In this document: piece after piece, positions 1-9,450 of the stretch
How positions within the stretch are numbered: the stretch's first letter is position 1
How the letters are laid out: every line of letters begins with the position of its first letter
Program-made: the position numbers and the translations under genes
From: Anaerolinea sp.
Lineage (GTDB): Bacteria > Chloroflexota > Anaerolineae > Promineifilales > Promineifilaceae
Length of the DNA: 33,541 bases
Assembly: GCA_014879875.1 (NCBI GenBank)
Contig: JACSRF010000396.1
Location: forward strand, 1-33,541
Direction of reading: 5' to 3'
The notes under the pieces: model-generated
Database searches by the model: none
Told to the model about the DNA's origin: nothing
What the model saw: the letters and a program-made list of their open reading frames with translations, nothing else

Positions 1-1
1 C

Positions 2-3000
2 GCGCTTCCTGCCGCAGCCGACGCGCTTCCTGCCGTAGCCATCACCCGCCCCAAACGGCCGCAGTTGACCTGGGATCGGGTATGGGAATCGCTGCTCTCC
101 GAACGTACCCTGCACGCCATCTTATTCCTGGGCGTCATTTTACTCTTTGGCTCTGGCGTTTCCTGGGTGGCGTGGAACTGGAACACCTTCCCGCCCATTG
201 CCCAAATCGGCTTCTTGGGCAGCTTCACGGCGTTGTTTTACGGCCTGGGCTGGTACGTACAAACCCACATGAAGCTGCGCGGGTCGGGCATTGCGCTCAC
301 GGCCGTCGCCTCCCTGCTCGTCCCCCTTGATTTTGTCGCTTTTTACATCTCCGGCGGCTTCCCGGCCGGAACCTGGCCGCAAGTGTGGCTGCTCACCTCC
401 CTCGTCAGCCTGGCCGCGTATGCCCTCACCGCTTACCTGCTCCAGGCAGAGTTCTTTGGCTATTTGCTGGGCGCGGCGCTGATCAGCCTGGCGTTGTCTG
501 TGCTGCAACTGTTTGGGCTGGCCGTTGATTGGTGGCCGTTGGGCGTGACGGCCGTTTCCCTGCTGTTGGTTCTGAGCGGCCAATTTCTCCCCTACACCCC
601 GCAAAAATGGCGCTTTCTGGGCAATTCCCTGGCGGAAATGGGGCTGGTGACGGCCGTACCCATCATGCTCGTCAGTTTCGCCCGTACCTTCCTCAGCGAC
701 CGTGACACAATACCCTTTGCCCTGGCGGCCGCATTCGCCTGGTGGTTAGGGGGAGTGACGCTCACCCTTAGCACGAGTCGTTTGCGGATGCGCTTGCTGG
801 CCTGGGCGGCAGCCATCGCCTTCCCCATCGCCGCGTGGCTCAGCGCGCGCGTGCTGTTGAACATCTGGCACGTTCATTTTGCCTGGTATGCGTTGGGCTG
901 GGCGCTGTTGGCCCCCGCTTACCTGGTAACGGGCTGGTGGCTGCGCCGCATGGATGACGAATTAAAGCAGGAATATGGGTATACGGCCGTTGCCGTCGGC
1001 TGGCTGCTGGTCATCTTGTCTGGATTCTGGGCGTTGACCCACGTACAGGCGGTCGCCCTCATCCATCCGCTGCTGGCGCTGGTCATGCTGCTTGTCGCCC
1101 TGCTTTGGCAAGACGCGCGCCCACTCTGGCTGCTGAGCTTGCTGCTCATTACCGGCTCTGGCGCATGGCAGGCGGGGCGCGGCGCGACCCCGGCCGAACT
1201 GGCGCTGCCCTGGGCGCTGCTCTCCATTTTGCACGTCGTCGCCGCGCTGCGCTTGCGAATGAGAAGCCAGGCTTCTTCTGAAAAGCCTGGCTTCTGGTCG
1301 CCGCTGTACGGCGCGGCCGTTGTCAGCGCCGCGCTGGCGCTGCTGCCACCGCTGCTGCTGCTCAATCGCCCACTCCTCATCTACGCTCTGGGTAACTGGC
1401 TTGGCCTCAACGGTTGGCTGGCCTACCTGGCGCATCGGCAAAGCGAACCCGCCCTGCAAACCTTGCTGGCACGGCCGCGCTTACAAAAAATGCGCCCGGC
1501 GCTGTTCCATTGGCTGGCGGCGCTGCCGTTGGTGGCCTGGGTATGGCTGCTGTGGGTCAACAACAGCGCCGTGTCGGGGGAGCTGGCGCTGCTCTATGCC
1601 GTGTTAGCCTGGGGACTGCTCTGGCTCTGCCTGCGGCTGCGGCGGCTGCATTGGGAGTACGGCCGTCCCTGGCAAATGGCGGCGCATCTCAGCAATATCG
1701 CCGCCATCACCCTGCTCATTGAGACGCGCAATCCGCTCAGTTGGGCGACGATCACCCTGTTTGTGGTCTCTGCATTTTATATCGCCGCTGTCTGGCTGCT
1801 GCACAAACCACGCGCCTTTTACGTGGGCGGACTGCTGCTGCCAGTCGCCCTGATATCGGGGGCGCGTTGGCTGCGCCTGGACACGGTGTTCTGGCCGGCG
1901 CTGTTGTCCGCCATCCCCGGCGCATATATTTTGCTGGCGATGCGTCTGGAGCAGGCGCTCGACCAGCCGCGCCGCGTCACCGCGCCTATGTATCGCGTTG
2001 GCTTCTGGTTAACGGCCGTTGGCCTGGTCAGCGCGCTGGCGGGCATGGCCTATTACTGGTCAGAAACCGAACTGCTGTGGGTTGCTGCCGCGCCCCTGCT
2101 GGTGGGCGTGGCCTTTGCCCTCTACGCCTGGCAGTTTGACGCCGGCGTATGGGCGCACGCCAGCATCTGGACGTTCACATTGGGCGGCGGTTTGCTGGTG
2201 AAAGTGTTTAGTCATGGCAGCGGCCGTTCGGCCGTGTTGATCGCCCTGCTGTCCATTGTCTACATCTTCTTGGAACGTCGCCTTTGCCACCTGGCGCACA
2301 CACAGCCCAAAGCCGTGTTCTTCCGCAACGCCTGGCGACTGTACCGACGGCCGCTGCTCATCGCCGGTTGGGTCATTTCAGTGGCGGCCATTTTTGCGGC
2401 GCTGGTGCGCAATCTGGTCTGGTTGGGTGGCGGCCCTACCCGCGAACTGTGGGCGATTTTGGCGCTGACCCTGGTGAGCGGTCTGTATGCGGCGGCGGCT
2501 GCTTTGTTTCGCAAACGCCGTTTCGCCTGGCTCGCCAGCGGCCTGGTCGTCATTCCGTGGACACTGCTGACGCATTGGCTGTTTGGCGCAGTGGGCGCGT
2601 GGTACAGTGTCAGTTGGGTGATATTGGCGCTGGCGCTGTTGGCCGTGGGGGCGCGGTTGGCGCAGTTGGTCGGGTTAGGGGCGTGGAGTTGGCCGCCGTT
2701 GATCGTGGCGCACGCCCTGGTTCCGTATGCGCTGCTGTGGGGATTGGCGGATACGGCCGTTTCCACCCTTTCCTTGGCCCTGGCGATTGCCTTCTACCTG
2801 GGAGCAACCTGGGTTGATTACCAGTTCAATCGTCCCACGCCCGCCGCGCCACACTCCACGCGCCACGCCCGTTTTCTCTATCACGCCACGATCTTGCTGC
2901 CCATTTGGGCCACGTTTTTGCTGCGGCTGCTGCTCCCCGGCGTCAGCCAGACGGGGATAGGGCTGCTGGTGTTGACTTTTGCCTGGCCGCTGTTGGCGGT

Positions 3001-5167
3001 GGGGCGACGGGTGGCGCGTTGGGAGGCGGCGTATCGCTGGCCGTTGTACCTGGTGGCGTATGGCACGGCCGTCGTCGCCATGCTCCTCGTCTCACCCGAC
3101 CGCCCGGCGTTGATCGGCGTGCTGCTGTTCAACACCGCGCTGGCGGCCCTGTCGGCGCGCATTTTCCGCGAACCGGCCTGGATATTTCCGGCCGCCGTCT
3201 TGTTCCCCATGGCCCTGGGCTTGATTCAGGTGGAATGGGGATGGGATCGTGAGCATTTCTTTGGCTGGATGTTGGAAGGGACGGCGGCCGTTTACCTGGC
3301 GCTGGCCTGGTTGTTAGAGAAGTTCAAACTGCGCCGGTATGCCACGCCGCTGCTGTGGATGATGGGACTGCTGGTCGTAGCCGGTTTGCCGTCCTCGTTG
3401 GCGACGGCGACGGGCGCGCTGGTGGGGTTTGGCCTGGGGGCGCTGGTGTATGCGCTGACGGCCGTGTGGCAGCGGTGGGCGTGGTTGTTCCATGTGGCGG
3501 TGGGCATCGCCATCGCGCCTTATTGGGCTGCGGTGGATTTGCTGAATGTGCGGCTAGATGATTATGGGCTGGCGGCGTGGCCGGGCATTGTGTTGGCGCT
3601 GCTGTTGGCGCGCTGGCTGGACGCCGCCTGGGGCATGGAGCCAACGCTAATGGGGCAAAAGTTCAATGACCCCTTCCCCTGGGCAGATGTGATCGCCTGG
3701 CCGCAAGCTATCTGGCTGCGGGTGACGCGCTGGTGGGCGCTGGCGTTGTATGGCGTGGCGTTTGCCGGGGCGGCCTTAAGCAGTTTGCCCGCCGTTGAGA
3801 GCGAGTGGCGTTGGTTTGTCTGTTTGGGATTGGGCACGGCCGTTTTCTTTTACGCCCTGTTCCGCTTCCGCCTGCGCATCTGGCTGCTGGTGGCCTGGCT
3901 GTGGCTGCAATTTACGGCATTGGCCGCCATTCGCTGGCTGGGCCTTACGGATACGCCGGTGCAAGTGGCGCTTGCTTTTATGCCGATGACAGCGTTGACG
4001 TTGTTTGCCGGGTTGTTGGTGATGGAGCTGCGCCACGAACGGCCGCTGCTGACGGTGACGGATCGGCGCTGGCAGTTACATCTGGGAGGCTGGTCGCTGC
4101 CGCTCTTTTTGCTGCTGTTCGCCAATATCGGCATTGGGCAGCTTTTGGCGCTTATTGGCGGCGGCGCGGGCACATTGGTGACGCTGCTGCATGGCGTGAT
4201 GGTCGGCGTGCTGGCCTCGTTTTGGGGGTTGGGAATGCTGGCCTACCTGGCGTTGGTCTTTGGCCTGGCGATGATGATGCAGCTGGTGGCCTGGTTGGAT
4301 TGGTCAGTGATGGCCTACCCGGTAGCGCTGGCGGTGTTGGCGGCGGCGTATGGGCTGGTGGGATACGGGCTGCGCCTGTGGCGGCCGGAGGTGCGGGCGT
4401 TTTGGGCGTGGGCCGGGGTGTGGGAACGGCCGTTTTACCGCAGTGGGTGGCTTGTTTCCGGGCTATCCTTGCTGTGGAGCATCCTGTTGGGCGCGGGCGT
4501 TCTGCTGCTTTTGTTGGCTGCGCTCAGATCCCGGCCACAGCTGGTCCCCATGGCGGCGCAGCAGGTGTTGATGATCACGCGCACGTTTTTGGTGTTGGGT
4601 CTGTTTTATCTGGTAGCGGCGCTGGTGGAGAAACGGCCGCGTCTCAGCTACCTGGCGCTGTGGCTGCTGCTGAGCGCGTGGAGCGTCTGGCTGCTGCTGC
4701 TGCAAGGGGCGCGTGAACTGCAACTGTTTGCGCTGCCGGCAGGGGTGTACCTGCTGCTTGTGGGCTGGTTGGAGTGGCAGCGTGGCCTGACGAAGGTGGA
4801 CGATGGCAGCCGCGCGGCCGCGCGTTGGATTGATCGCGCCGGCGTGCTGCTGCTGCTTGGCTCTGCTTTCTGGCAGTCGTTTGGCAGCAATGGCGGCTGG
4901 TATGCGCTGTTGATGATTTTGGAAGGGCTGCTGCTCGTCTGGTTGGGCAGTTTGCGGCGGCTGCGGCGGTTGTTGTATGCGGGGGTGGCAGGAGTGGTTA
5001 CGGCCGTTGCCGGGCAGCTTGTCGAACCCCTGCTAGAGCTAAATACCTACGTCCTGCTGCTGCTCGGCGCGCTGCTCGTCGGCCTGGGCATCGGCCTGGA
5101 ACGCCGTCTGGAAAACGCGCGCAAATTATCGCAAGAGTTTCGCGCCCGCCTGGAGTTGTGGGAGTGA
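2..5167 (+). CDS. Giant multi-pass membrane protein, 5' end outside window
   Basis: The frame is open from base 2, with no stop and no convincing start before the TTG at 65, so the gene very probably begins upstream of the window. The first visible residues form an Ala/Pro-rich linker (about residues 1-20), which suggests a soluble N-terminal domain outside the window. The remaining 1700 residues are an almost unbroken series of hydrophobic segments, I estimate more than 40 membrane helices, separated by short basic loops rich in Trp and Arg. The start of the membrane part (SERTLHAILFLGVILLFGSG) resembles the DUF2157-like class of predicted membrane proteins; that assignment is tentative. No catalytic motif was recognised. 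ACGGCCGT octamers are frequent here, encoding Thr-Ala-Val in several helices. The stop TGA (5165-5167) overlaps the start of a heptad repeat array. Function unknown. Confidence 0.85.
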   Translation, partial: ALPAAADALPAVAITRPKRPQLTWDRVWESLLSERTLHAILFLGVILLFGSGVSWVAWNWNTFPPIAQIGFLGSFTALFYGLGWYVQTHMKLRGSGIALTAVASLLVPLDFVAFYISGGFPAGTWPQVWLLTSLVSLAAYALTAYLLQAEFFGYLLGAALISLALSVLQLFGLAVDWWPLGVTAVSLLLVLSGQFLPYTPQKWRFLGNSLAEMGLVTAVPIMLVSFARTFLSDRDTIPFALAAAFAWWLGGVTLTLSTSRLRMRLLAWAAAIAFPIAAWLSARVLLNIWHVHFAWYALGWALLAPAYLVTGWWLRRMDDELKQEYGYTAVAVGWLLVILSGFWALTHVQAVALIHPLLALVMLLVALLWQDARPLWLLSLLLITGSGAWQAGRGATPAELALPWALLSILHVVAALRLRMRSQASSEKPGFWSPLYGAAVVSAALALLPPLLLLNRPLLIYALGNWLGLNGWLAYLAHRQSEPALQTLLARPRLQKMRPALFHWLAALPLVAWVWLLWVNNSAVSGELALLYAVLAWGLLWLCLRLRRLHWEYGRPWQMAAHLSNIAAITLLIETRNPLSWATITLFVVSAFYIAAVWLLHKPRAFYVGGLLLPVALISGARWLRLDTVFWPALLSAIPGAYILLAMRLEQALDQPRRVTAPMYRVGFWLTAVGLVSALAGMAYYWSETELLWVAAAPLLVGVAFALYAWQFDAGVWAHASIWTFTLGGGLLVKVFSHGSGRSAVLIALLSIVYIFLERRLCHLAHTQPKAVFFRNAWRLYRRPLLIAGWVISVAAIFAALVRNLVWLGGGPTRELWAILALTLVSGLYAAAAALFRKRRFAWLASGLVVIPWTLLTHWLFGAVGAWYSVSWVILALALLAVGARLAQLVGLGAWSWPPLIVAHALVPYALLWGLADTAVSTLSLALAIAFYLGATWVDYQFNRPTPAAPHSTRHARFLYHATILLPIWATFLLRLLLPGVSQTGIGLLVLTFAWPLLAVGRRVARWEAAYRWPLYLVAYGTAVVAMLLVSPDRPALIGVLLFNTALAALSARIFREPAWIFPAAVLFPMALGLIQVEWGWDREHFFGWMLEGTAAVYLALAWLLEKFKLRRYATPLLWMMGLLVVAGLPSSLATATGALVGFGLGALVYALTAVWQRWAWLFHVAVGIAIAPYWAAVDLLNVRLDDYGLAAWPGIVLALLLARWLDAAWGMEPTLMGQKFNDPFPWADVIAWPQAIWLRVTRWWALALYGVAFAGAALSSLPAVESEWRWFVCLGLGTAVFFYALFRFRLRIWLLVAWLWLQFTALAAIRWLGLTDTPVQVALAFMPMTALTLFAGLLVMELRHERPLLTVTDRRWQLHLGGWSLPLFLLLFANIGIGQLLALIGGGAGTLVTLLHGVMVGVLASFWGLGMLAYLALVFGLAMMMQLVAWLDWSVMAYPVALAVLAAAYGLVGYGLRLWRPEVRAFWAWAGVWERPFYRSGWLVSGLSLLWSILLGAGVLLLLLAALRSRPQLVPMAAQQVLMITRTFLVLGLFYLVAALVEKRPRLSYLALWLLLSAWSVWLLLLQGARELQLFALPAGVYLLLVGWLEWQRGLTKVDDGSRAAARWIDRAGVLLLLGSAFWQSFGSNGGWYALLMILEGLLLVWLGSLRRLRRLLYAGVAGVVTAVAGQLVEPLLELNTYVLLLLGALLVGLGIGLERRLENARKLSQEFRARLELWE

Positions 5168-5249
5168 GTGACGAGTGACGAGTGACGAGTGACGAGTGAC
5201 GAGTGACGAGTGACGATTACGGACTACCGATTACGGACTACCGATTGTT
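5166..5249. repeat. Twelve tandem 7-bp units filling the gap between two genes
   Basis: Reading in register from base 5166, the gap consists of exactly twelve heptads: GAGTGAC seven times, then GATTACG, GACTACC, GATTACG, GACTACC and GATTGTT. The first unit begins with the last two bases of the upstream stop codon. The last unit ends directly before the ATG at 5250. There is therefore no unique spacer and no purine-rich ribosome binding site for the downstream gene. The units change gradually but keep GA at the same phase. Confidence 0.95.
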
Positions 5250-5801
5250 ATGAAAATACTCAAACCTTACCTGACCGCTACCAACTTCTGGATTGCCGCC
5301 ATGCTGCTGCTGGCGAATGCGTTTGCCTGGTTCAGCGTGGCCGCGCAGGTGGAATTGATAGAAGTGGAGCCGATTTTGCACCCGGAAATCGCCGAGATTC
5401 GCGCCCATTGGCAGGCGCGGGATGCGGTGGGGGAGTCGTTTAGCGTGACCGTCACCGACCGCATGGCGATGGAGACGCTGGCCTGGTTTATGGCCCCGCG
5501 CAATTTGCCTATCAGCCATCCGCAGGTCGCCATTCACCCGGACGGGGTGACGGGCGGGGCGCTGGTTCACGTGATGGGGCTGCGCGCGCCGGTGTTTGGG
5601 CGGGCGGTGGTGTGGTTGGAAAACGGCCGTGTCGAAGGGCGCGTGGAGGAAGTGGGCATTGCCGGGGCCACTGCGCCCGATTTTGTGCTGCTGGCGGTGG
5701 CGCAGGCGCAGCAGGTGTACGCCAAACTGCAACTGCCCATTGAAATCAGGACGATGGAACTGCGCGAGGGGGAGGTGTATATTGAGGGGGTTTACCGGTA
5801 G
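5250..5801 (+). CDS. Small membrane-anchored protein of unknown function
   Basis: The protein has 183 residues. Residues 13-31 form one hydrophobic segment after a basic start (MKILKPYLTATNFW), so it is an N-terminal anchor or uncleaved signal. The rest looks like a soluble alpha/beta domain facing outward, with charged strands such as VELIEVEPILHPEIAEI and an acidic C-terminal region. No known enzymatic motif was seen. The gene follows the giant membrane protein on the same strand, separated only by heptad repeats, so co-transcription and a shared role are plausible but unproven. The ATG at 5250 has no Shine-Dalgarno because repeats occupy that position. A downstream in-frame ATG at 5301 would cut through the anchor and is less likely. 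Confidence 0.75.
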   Translation: MKILKPYLTATNFWIAAMLLLANAFAWFSVAAQVELIEVEPILHPEIAEIRAHWQARDAVGESFSVTVTDRMAMETLAWFMAPRNLPISHPQVAIHPDGVTGGALVHVMGLRAPVFGRAVVWLENGRVEGRVEEVGIAGATAPDFVLLAVAQAQQVYAKLQLPIEIRTMELREGEVYIEGVYR

Positions 5802-5825
5802 CGCGGTTTTGTAAAATCGCGCTAC
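5798..5825. repeat. Inverted-repeat hairpin over the stop codon
   Basis: GTAGCGCG (5798-5805) and CGCGCTAC (5818-5825) pair perfectly, and the inner TTTT/AAAA can extend the stem after one G-T pair. The stop codon TAG lies inside the left arm. The 3' flank (CCCTTA) is not T-rich, so this may be a transcript-end or processing hairpin between the small membrane protein and pyrD rather than a classical intrinsic terminator. Confidence 0.6.
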
Positions 5826-5859
5826 CCTTACGGCCAGTTGCGCTTTACAATTAGCGCCC

Positions 5860-6900
5860 ATGACCATTTATCAGAAATTTGTTTTTCCGATACTCAAACG
5901 CATGGATGCGGAAACGGTGCATGACCGCACGCTGGTCGCGCTGCAACTGGCGCAGCGCTTTCGCATGGGACGGGCGCTGCTGCAAACGATTGCCGGAGAG
6001 CTGCCCGCGCAGCCGGTAGAAGCGTTTGGTCTGACATTCCCCAACGTGCTGGGCATTGCCGCCGGGTTTGACAAGGAGGCGCGTGTGGCGTGTGGACTGG
6101 GGCTGCTCGGTTTTGGGCACGTGGAAGTGGGCACGCTGACGCCGAAACCACAGGAGGGGAACCCGAAACCGCGCATTTTTCGCCTGCCGGAAGATGCGGC
6201 GATTATTAACCGTATGGGGTTTCCGAATGGGGGGGTGATCACGGCCGTTTCCCGCCTGCACACCCTCGCCCAACAAAAAGGGGACCTGATCGTTGGCGTC
6301 AGTTTGGGCAAACAAAAGGCGACCTCGCTGGAAGATGCGCCGCTGGATTATATGCAGGTGATGCGCGCGGTGTACAAAACGGCCGATTACCTGGCTGTCA
6401 ATATCAGTTCGCCCAACACGCCGGGGCTGCGCGAGCTGCAAGGGGGGAATTATCTGGGGCATTTACTGCGCACGCTGCGCGTGGAAAACGAGGTGCTGGC
6501 GAAACGGCATGGGATACGCAAACGGCCGTTGCTCGTCAAAATTGCTCCCGACCTCACCTGGCAAGAGCTAGACGGGATTCTGGACGCTGTTACCAACACA
6601 GGTATGGACGGCCTCATCGCCACGAACACCACCCTCAGCCGCCAGGGGCTTAGCAGCTCGTGGCAGGATGAGACAGGTGGGTTGAGCGGACGGCCGTTAC
6701 GCGACCTGAGCAACGCCATCATCCGCTATATCGTGCAGCATACACACGGTAATTTGCCGGTAATTGGGGTGGGGGGCGTGCAAACGGCCGTTGACGTCAA
6801 AGCCAAACTAGACGCCGGGGCGGCGCTGGTACAGCTTTACACCGGGCTGGTTTATGAAGGGCCAGGCATTGCTGGCCGCATCTTGCGCAAATATCATTGA
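5860..6900 (+). CDS. pyrD: Dihydroorotate dehydrogenase (quinone), class 2
   Basis: This enzyme catalyses the fourth step of de novo pyrimidine synthesis, oxidising dihydroorotate to orotate with FMN and passing electrons to membrane quinone. The 346-residue length and the N-terminal helical extension (MTIYQKFVFPILKRMDAETVHD) are typical of membrane-associated class 2 enzymes. GIAAGFDKEA (about 65-74) and the glycines of VIGVGGV (301-307) belong to the FMN site. NISSPNTPGLR (181-191) carries the class 2 catalytic base Ser184, equivalent to E. coli Ser175. Lys227 lies in LLVKIAPDL. All expected motifs are intact. The gene stands in an ordinary region, 34 bp after a hairpin, with no other pyr gene visible. 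ACGGCCGT occurs four times inside it. Confidence 0.97.
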   Translation: MTIYQKFVFPILKRMDAETVHDRTLVALQLAQRFRMGRALLQTIAGELPAQPVEAFGLTFPNVLGIAAGFDKEARVACGLGLLGFGHVEVGTLTPKPQEGNPKPRIFRLPEDAAIINRMGFPNGGVITAVSRLHTLAQQKGDLIVGVSLGKQKATSLEDAPLDYMQVMRAVYKTADYLAVNISSPNTPGLRELQGGNYLGHLLRTLRVENEVLAKRHGIRKRPLLVKIAPDLTWQELDGILDAVTNTGMDGLIATNTTLSRQGLSSSWQDETGGLSGRPLRDLSNAIIRYIVQHTHGNLPVIGVGGVQTAVDVKAKLDAGAALVQLYTGLVYEGPGIAGRILRKYH

Positions 6901-6918
6901 TATTTGGAATAAAGGGTC

Positions 6919-6945
6919 ACAGAGTTACACGGAGAATAACTCTGT
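6919..6945. repeat. Inverted repeat between convergent genes (ACAGAG word family)
   Basis: ACAGAGTT (6919-6926) and AACTCTGT (6938-6945) form an 8-bp stem in the 77-bp gap between pyrD and the convergent CoA-transferase gene. A further CTCTGTG copy follows at 6951-6957. The position suits a two-way transcription terminator, but no clear T-run follows the stem. The same words recur at 15176-15262 and 31779-31796. Confidence 0.55.
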
Positions 6946-6977
6946 AAATCTCTGTGTTCCTGTTTTGCTAGCTTCCC

Positions 6978-8273
6978 TCAAATATACCCCAATCCCTGCG
7001 CCGCGCGCGTCAGTTCATCACGGAACTCAGGAGCAGAAATATTGATCAGCAGCTGCGCCCGCTGGCGCACCGACTTGCCATACAGGTCAACGACGCCATA
7101 CTCTGTCACCACGTAATGCACGTCATTGCGCGTCGTCACCACGCCCGACCCTTCCGTCAATTTGGGCACGATCCGGCTAATTGTGCCCCCTTTGGCCGTC
7201 GCCAGGAAGGCAATGATCGGCAGCCCGCCTTTCGCGCGCGCCGCGCCGCGGATGAAGTCAACTTGCCCGCCCACGCCGCTGTAAAAGCGGGGGCCAATCG
7301 AATCGGCGCATACCTGCCCGGTCAAATCCACCTGTAACGCAGAGTTGATAGCGACCATGTTGTCGTTGCGGGCAATATTAAACGGGTCGTTGACGTAATC
7401 GGTGGGGTGCATCTCCACAATCGGGTTGTTGTTGACAAAATCATACAGACGCTTCGTGCCAAACAAGAAGCCGACGACAATTTTGCCAGGGTGAAAACTT
7501 TTGCGCGCGCACGAGATGACGCCGCTTTCTACCAGGTCAATTACCCCGTCAGAAAACAGTTCGGTGTGAATGCCCAGGTCTTTATGTCCCCCCAAATTTT
7601 GCAGCACCGCATCGGGAATACTGCCGATGCCCATTTGTAGGGTAGCTCCATTGGGAATCATCGCGGCAATGTGTTCGCCCACCTTCAGATGCTCCTCCGA
7701 GCTGCCCCCTTGCGGCGCTTCGGGGATGGGGTAATCCACTTCCACGATATGGTCAAAGCGGCTGATGTGAATAAAACTGTCGCCCAGCGTGCGCGGCATA
7801 CGCGGGTTGATTTCGGCGATGACAATTTTGGCCGCTTCGGCCGCCGGTTTGGTCGTACCCACCTCAACGCCAAAGCTGCAAAAGCCATGCTCATCTGGGG
7901 GCGTCACCGAAACGAGGGCCACGTCAATGGGCAGTTGCCCATTGCGGAACAATTCTGGAATCTCAGACAAAAAGATCGGCGTAAAGTCGGCGCGCCCTTC
8001 CTGCACTGCTTTGCGGACATTATGCCCAATGAAGAGCGCATTGACGCGAAAGATGCCTGCATACTCTGGTTTGACGTAAGGGGCATCGGCAAAGGTTAAA
8101 ATGTGGGTGATTTCCACGTCGCGCAGGTCGGCGGCGCGCTCGATCAAAGCCTGTGATAAGACAACAGGCACACCGGCGCCACCTCCCAGGTAAATGCGGT
8201 CGCCCGATTTAATTTTTCCTAAAGCTGTCGTGACGTCTGTCAATTTACGACGATACAATGTTTCCCAGTTCAT
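6978..8273 (-). CDS. Acetyl-CoA hydrolase/transferase family CoA-transferase
   Basis: The 431-residue protein belongs to the family of 4-hydroxybutyrate, butyrate and acetate CoA-transferases. These enzymes move CoA between an acyl-CoA and a carboxylic acid through a covalent glutamyl-CoA intermediate. The catalytic glutamate is visible as Glu238 in GIHTELFSDGVIDL, and the glycine-rich GATLQMGIGSIPDAV (209-223) precedes it. The C-terminal FIRGAARAKGG and TEYGVVDLYGKSVRQRA stretches are also typical. The start ATG overlaps the alanine dehydrogenase stop by 4 bases (ATGA), and a GGGAG Shine-Dalgarno lies 7 bases upstream inside that gene, so translation is probably coupled. The acyl substrate cannot be read from the sequence; acetate, propionate, butyrate or 4-hydroxybutyrate are possible. 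Confidence 0.92.
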   Translation of the reverse strand: MNWETLYRRKLTDVTTALGKIKSGDRIYLGGGAGVPVVLSQALIERAADLRDVEITHILTFADAPYVKPEYAGIFRVNALFIGHNVRKAVQEGRADFTPIFLSEIPELFRNGQLPIDVALVSVTPPDEHGFCSFGVEVGTTKPAAEAAKIVIAEINPRMPRTLGDSFIHISRFDHIVEVDYPIPEAPQGGSSEEHLKVGEHIAAMIPNGATLQMGIGSIPDAVLQNLGGHKDLGIHTELFSDGVIDLVESGVISCARKSFHPGKIVVGFLFGTKRLYDFVNNNPIVEMHPTDYVNDPFNIARNDNMVAINSALQVDLTGQVCADSIGPRFYSGVGGQVDFIRGAARAKGGLPIIAFLATAKGGTISRIVPKLTEGSGVVTTRNDVHYVVTEYGVVDLYGKSVRQRAQLLINISAPEFRDELTRAAQGLGYI

Positions 8274-9433
8274 TGATTAGCTCCCTGTGACAGATTGGCG
8301 GCAGCAGCTAAGTCAATGGCTGCTTCTAGCCCCAAAGCAGCCGCAACACCGGCATGGGCAAGCTTGCCCTGGTAAACGTTCACCCCTTTGCTTAGCGCCG
8401 GGTCTTCGCGGATGGCGTCTAAGAGTCCCTTGCCACCAATTGCCAACAGATAGGGAATGGTGGCATTGGTGACAGCATGGCTGGTGGTGCGGGCAGTAAC
8501 GGCCGTTAAATTCGGCACGCAGTAATGGACGACATCCTCCACGACGTAGGCGGGATCGCGCAGCGTAGTCGGTCGGCTGGTCTCCACACACCCACCCTGA
8601 TCAATGGAAAAATCAATGATCACCGCGCCCGGCCGCATCGAGCGTACCATCTCGCGCGTGATCAGCACCGGCGCGCGTTCACCGGCGACGTAGACGGCGC
8701 CCACCAACACATCGGCAAATTGCACCGCGCGTTTCAGATTATATTCACTGGAAAACATGGTGGTGACGCGCCCGCCAAACTCTTCATGGATTTTGCGCAA
8801 ATGTACGTGCCGCTGGTCGAGCACAATCACTTCGGCGCCGGCGCCAACAAAGGCGCGCGTCGCATTTTGTCCTAACACGCCGGCGCCAACAATGACGACG
8901 GTTGCCGCCGGGACGCCGGGCAAGCCGCTTAAGAGCACGCCCAGCCCATGGCGACCGCCGGCAAAAAAGTGGTCGCTGCGCAGCATTTCTGCGGCGACGG
9001 TGGGCGCCAGCCAACCGGCCACCTCGCTGGCGGTAATCAACACAGGGCGACGGCCGTCTGGTTTTTCCAGCATCTCGTAAGCAATAGCCGTGATTTGTTT
9101 CTCTTGCAATGCTTGCAACAAGTCACCCGAAGCCACCGCCAGGTGTAAAAAGGATAGAATGGATTGCCCAGGGCGAAACAGTTGGTGCTCAGCGGCCGTG
9201 GGACGGGCAATTTTGACGACAATCTCGGCACGGCCGTAAGCTTCAGCGGCCGAATACACAATTTGCGCGCCAGCTTTGCGGTAAGCCTCATCGCTAAAAC
9301 CGGCGCGCTGCCCTGCGTCATGTTCCACATAAACCGTATGGCCAGCCTGTTCCAGAGCCAATACCCCCCCTGGCGTCAACCCCACACGCATTTCCAGGTC
9401 GCGTACTTCACGCGGTACGCCAAACTCGGTCAT
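8270..9433 (-). CDS. ald: Alanine dehydrogenase
   Basis: This NAD-dependent enzyme interconverts alanine and pyruvate plus ammonia. The 387 residues open with the family signature FGVPREVRDLEMRVGLTP. Lys74 (VVKIARP) and His97 (LSFLHLAV) match the pyruvate-binding residues, GAGVLG (183-188) is the dinucleotide loop, and Asp278 in FSIDQGGCVETSRPTT matches the catalytic aspartate region. An AGAGG ribosome site sits 8 bases before the ATG. The gene lies 63 bp after the CBS protein and overlaps the CoA-transferase by 4 bases, suggesting a three-gene operon in which pyruvate and acyl-CoA metabolism are linked. A related role such as amino-acid oxidation of another small substrate is less likely, given the motif conservation. 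Confidence 0.93.
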   Translation of the reverse strand: MTEFGVPREVRDLEMRVGLTPGGVLALEQAGHTVYVEHDAGQRAGFSDEAYRKAGAQIVYSAAEAYGRAEIVVKIARPTAAEHQLFRPGQSILSFLHLAVASGDLLQALQEKQITAIAYEMLEKPDGRRPVLITASEVAGWLAPTVAAEMLRSDHFFAGGRHGLGVLLSGLPGVPAATVVIVGAGVLGQNATRAFVGAGAEVIVLDQRHVHLRKIHEEFGGRVTTMFSSEYNLKRAVQFADVLVGAVYVAGERAPVLITREMVRSMRPGAVIIDFSIDQGGCVETSRPTTLRDPAYVVEDVVHYCVPNLTAVTARTTSHAVTNATIPYLLAIGGKGLLDAIREDPALSKGVNVYQGKLAHAGVAAALGLEAAIDLAAAANLSQGANQ

Positions 9434-9450
9434 CGTAAAGCCTCTCTTTT

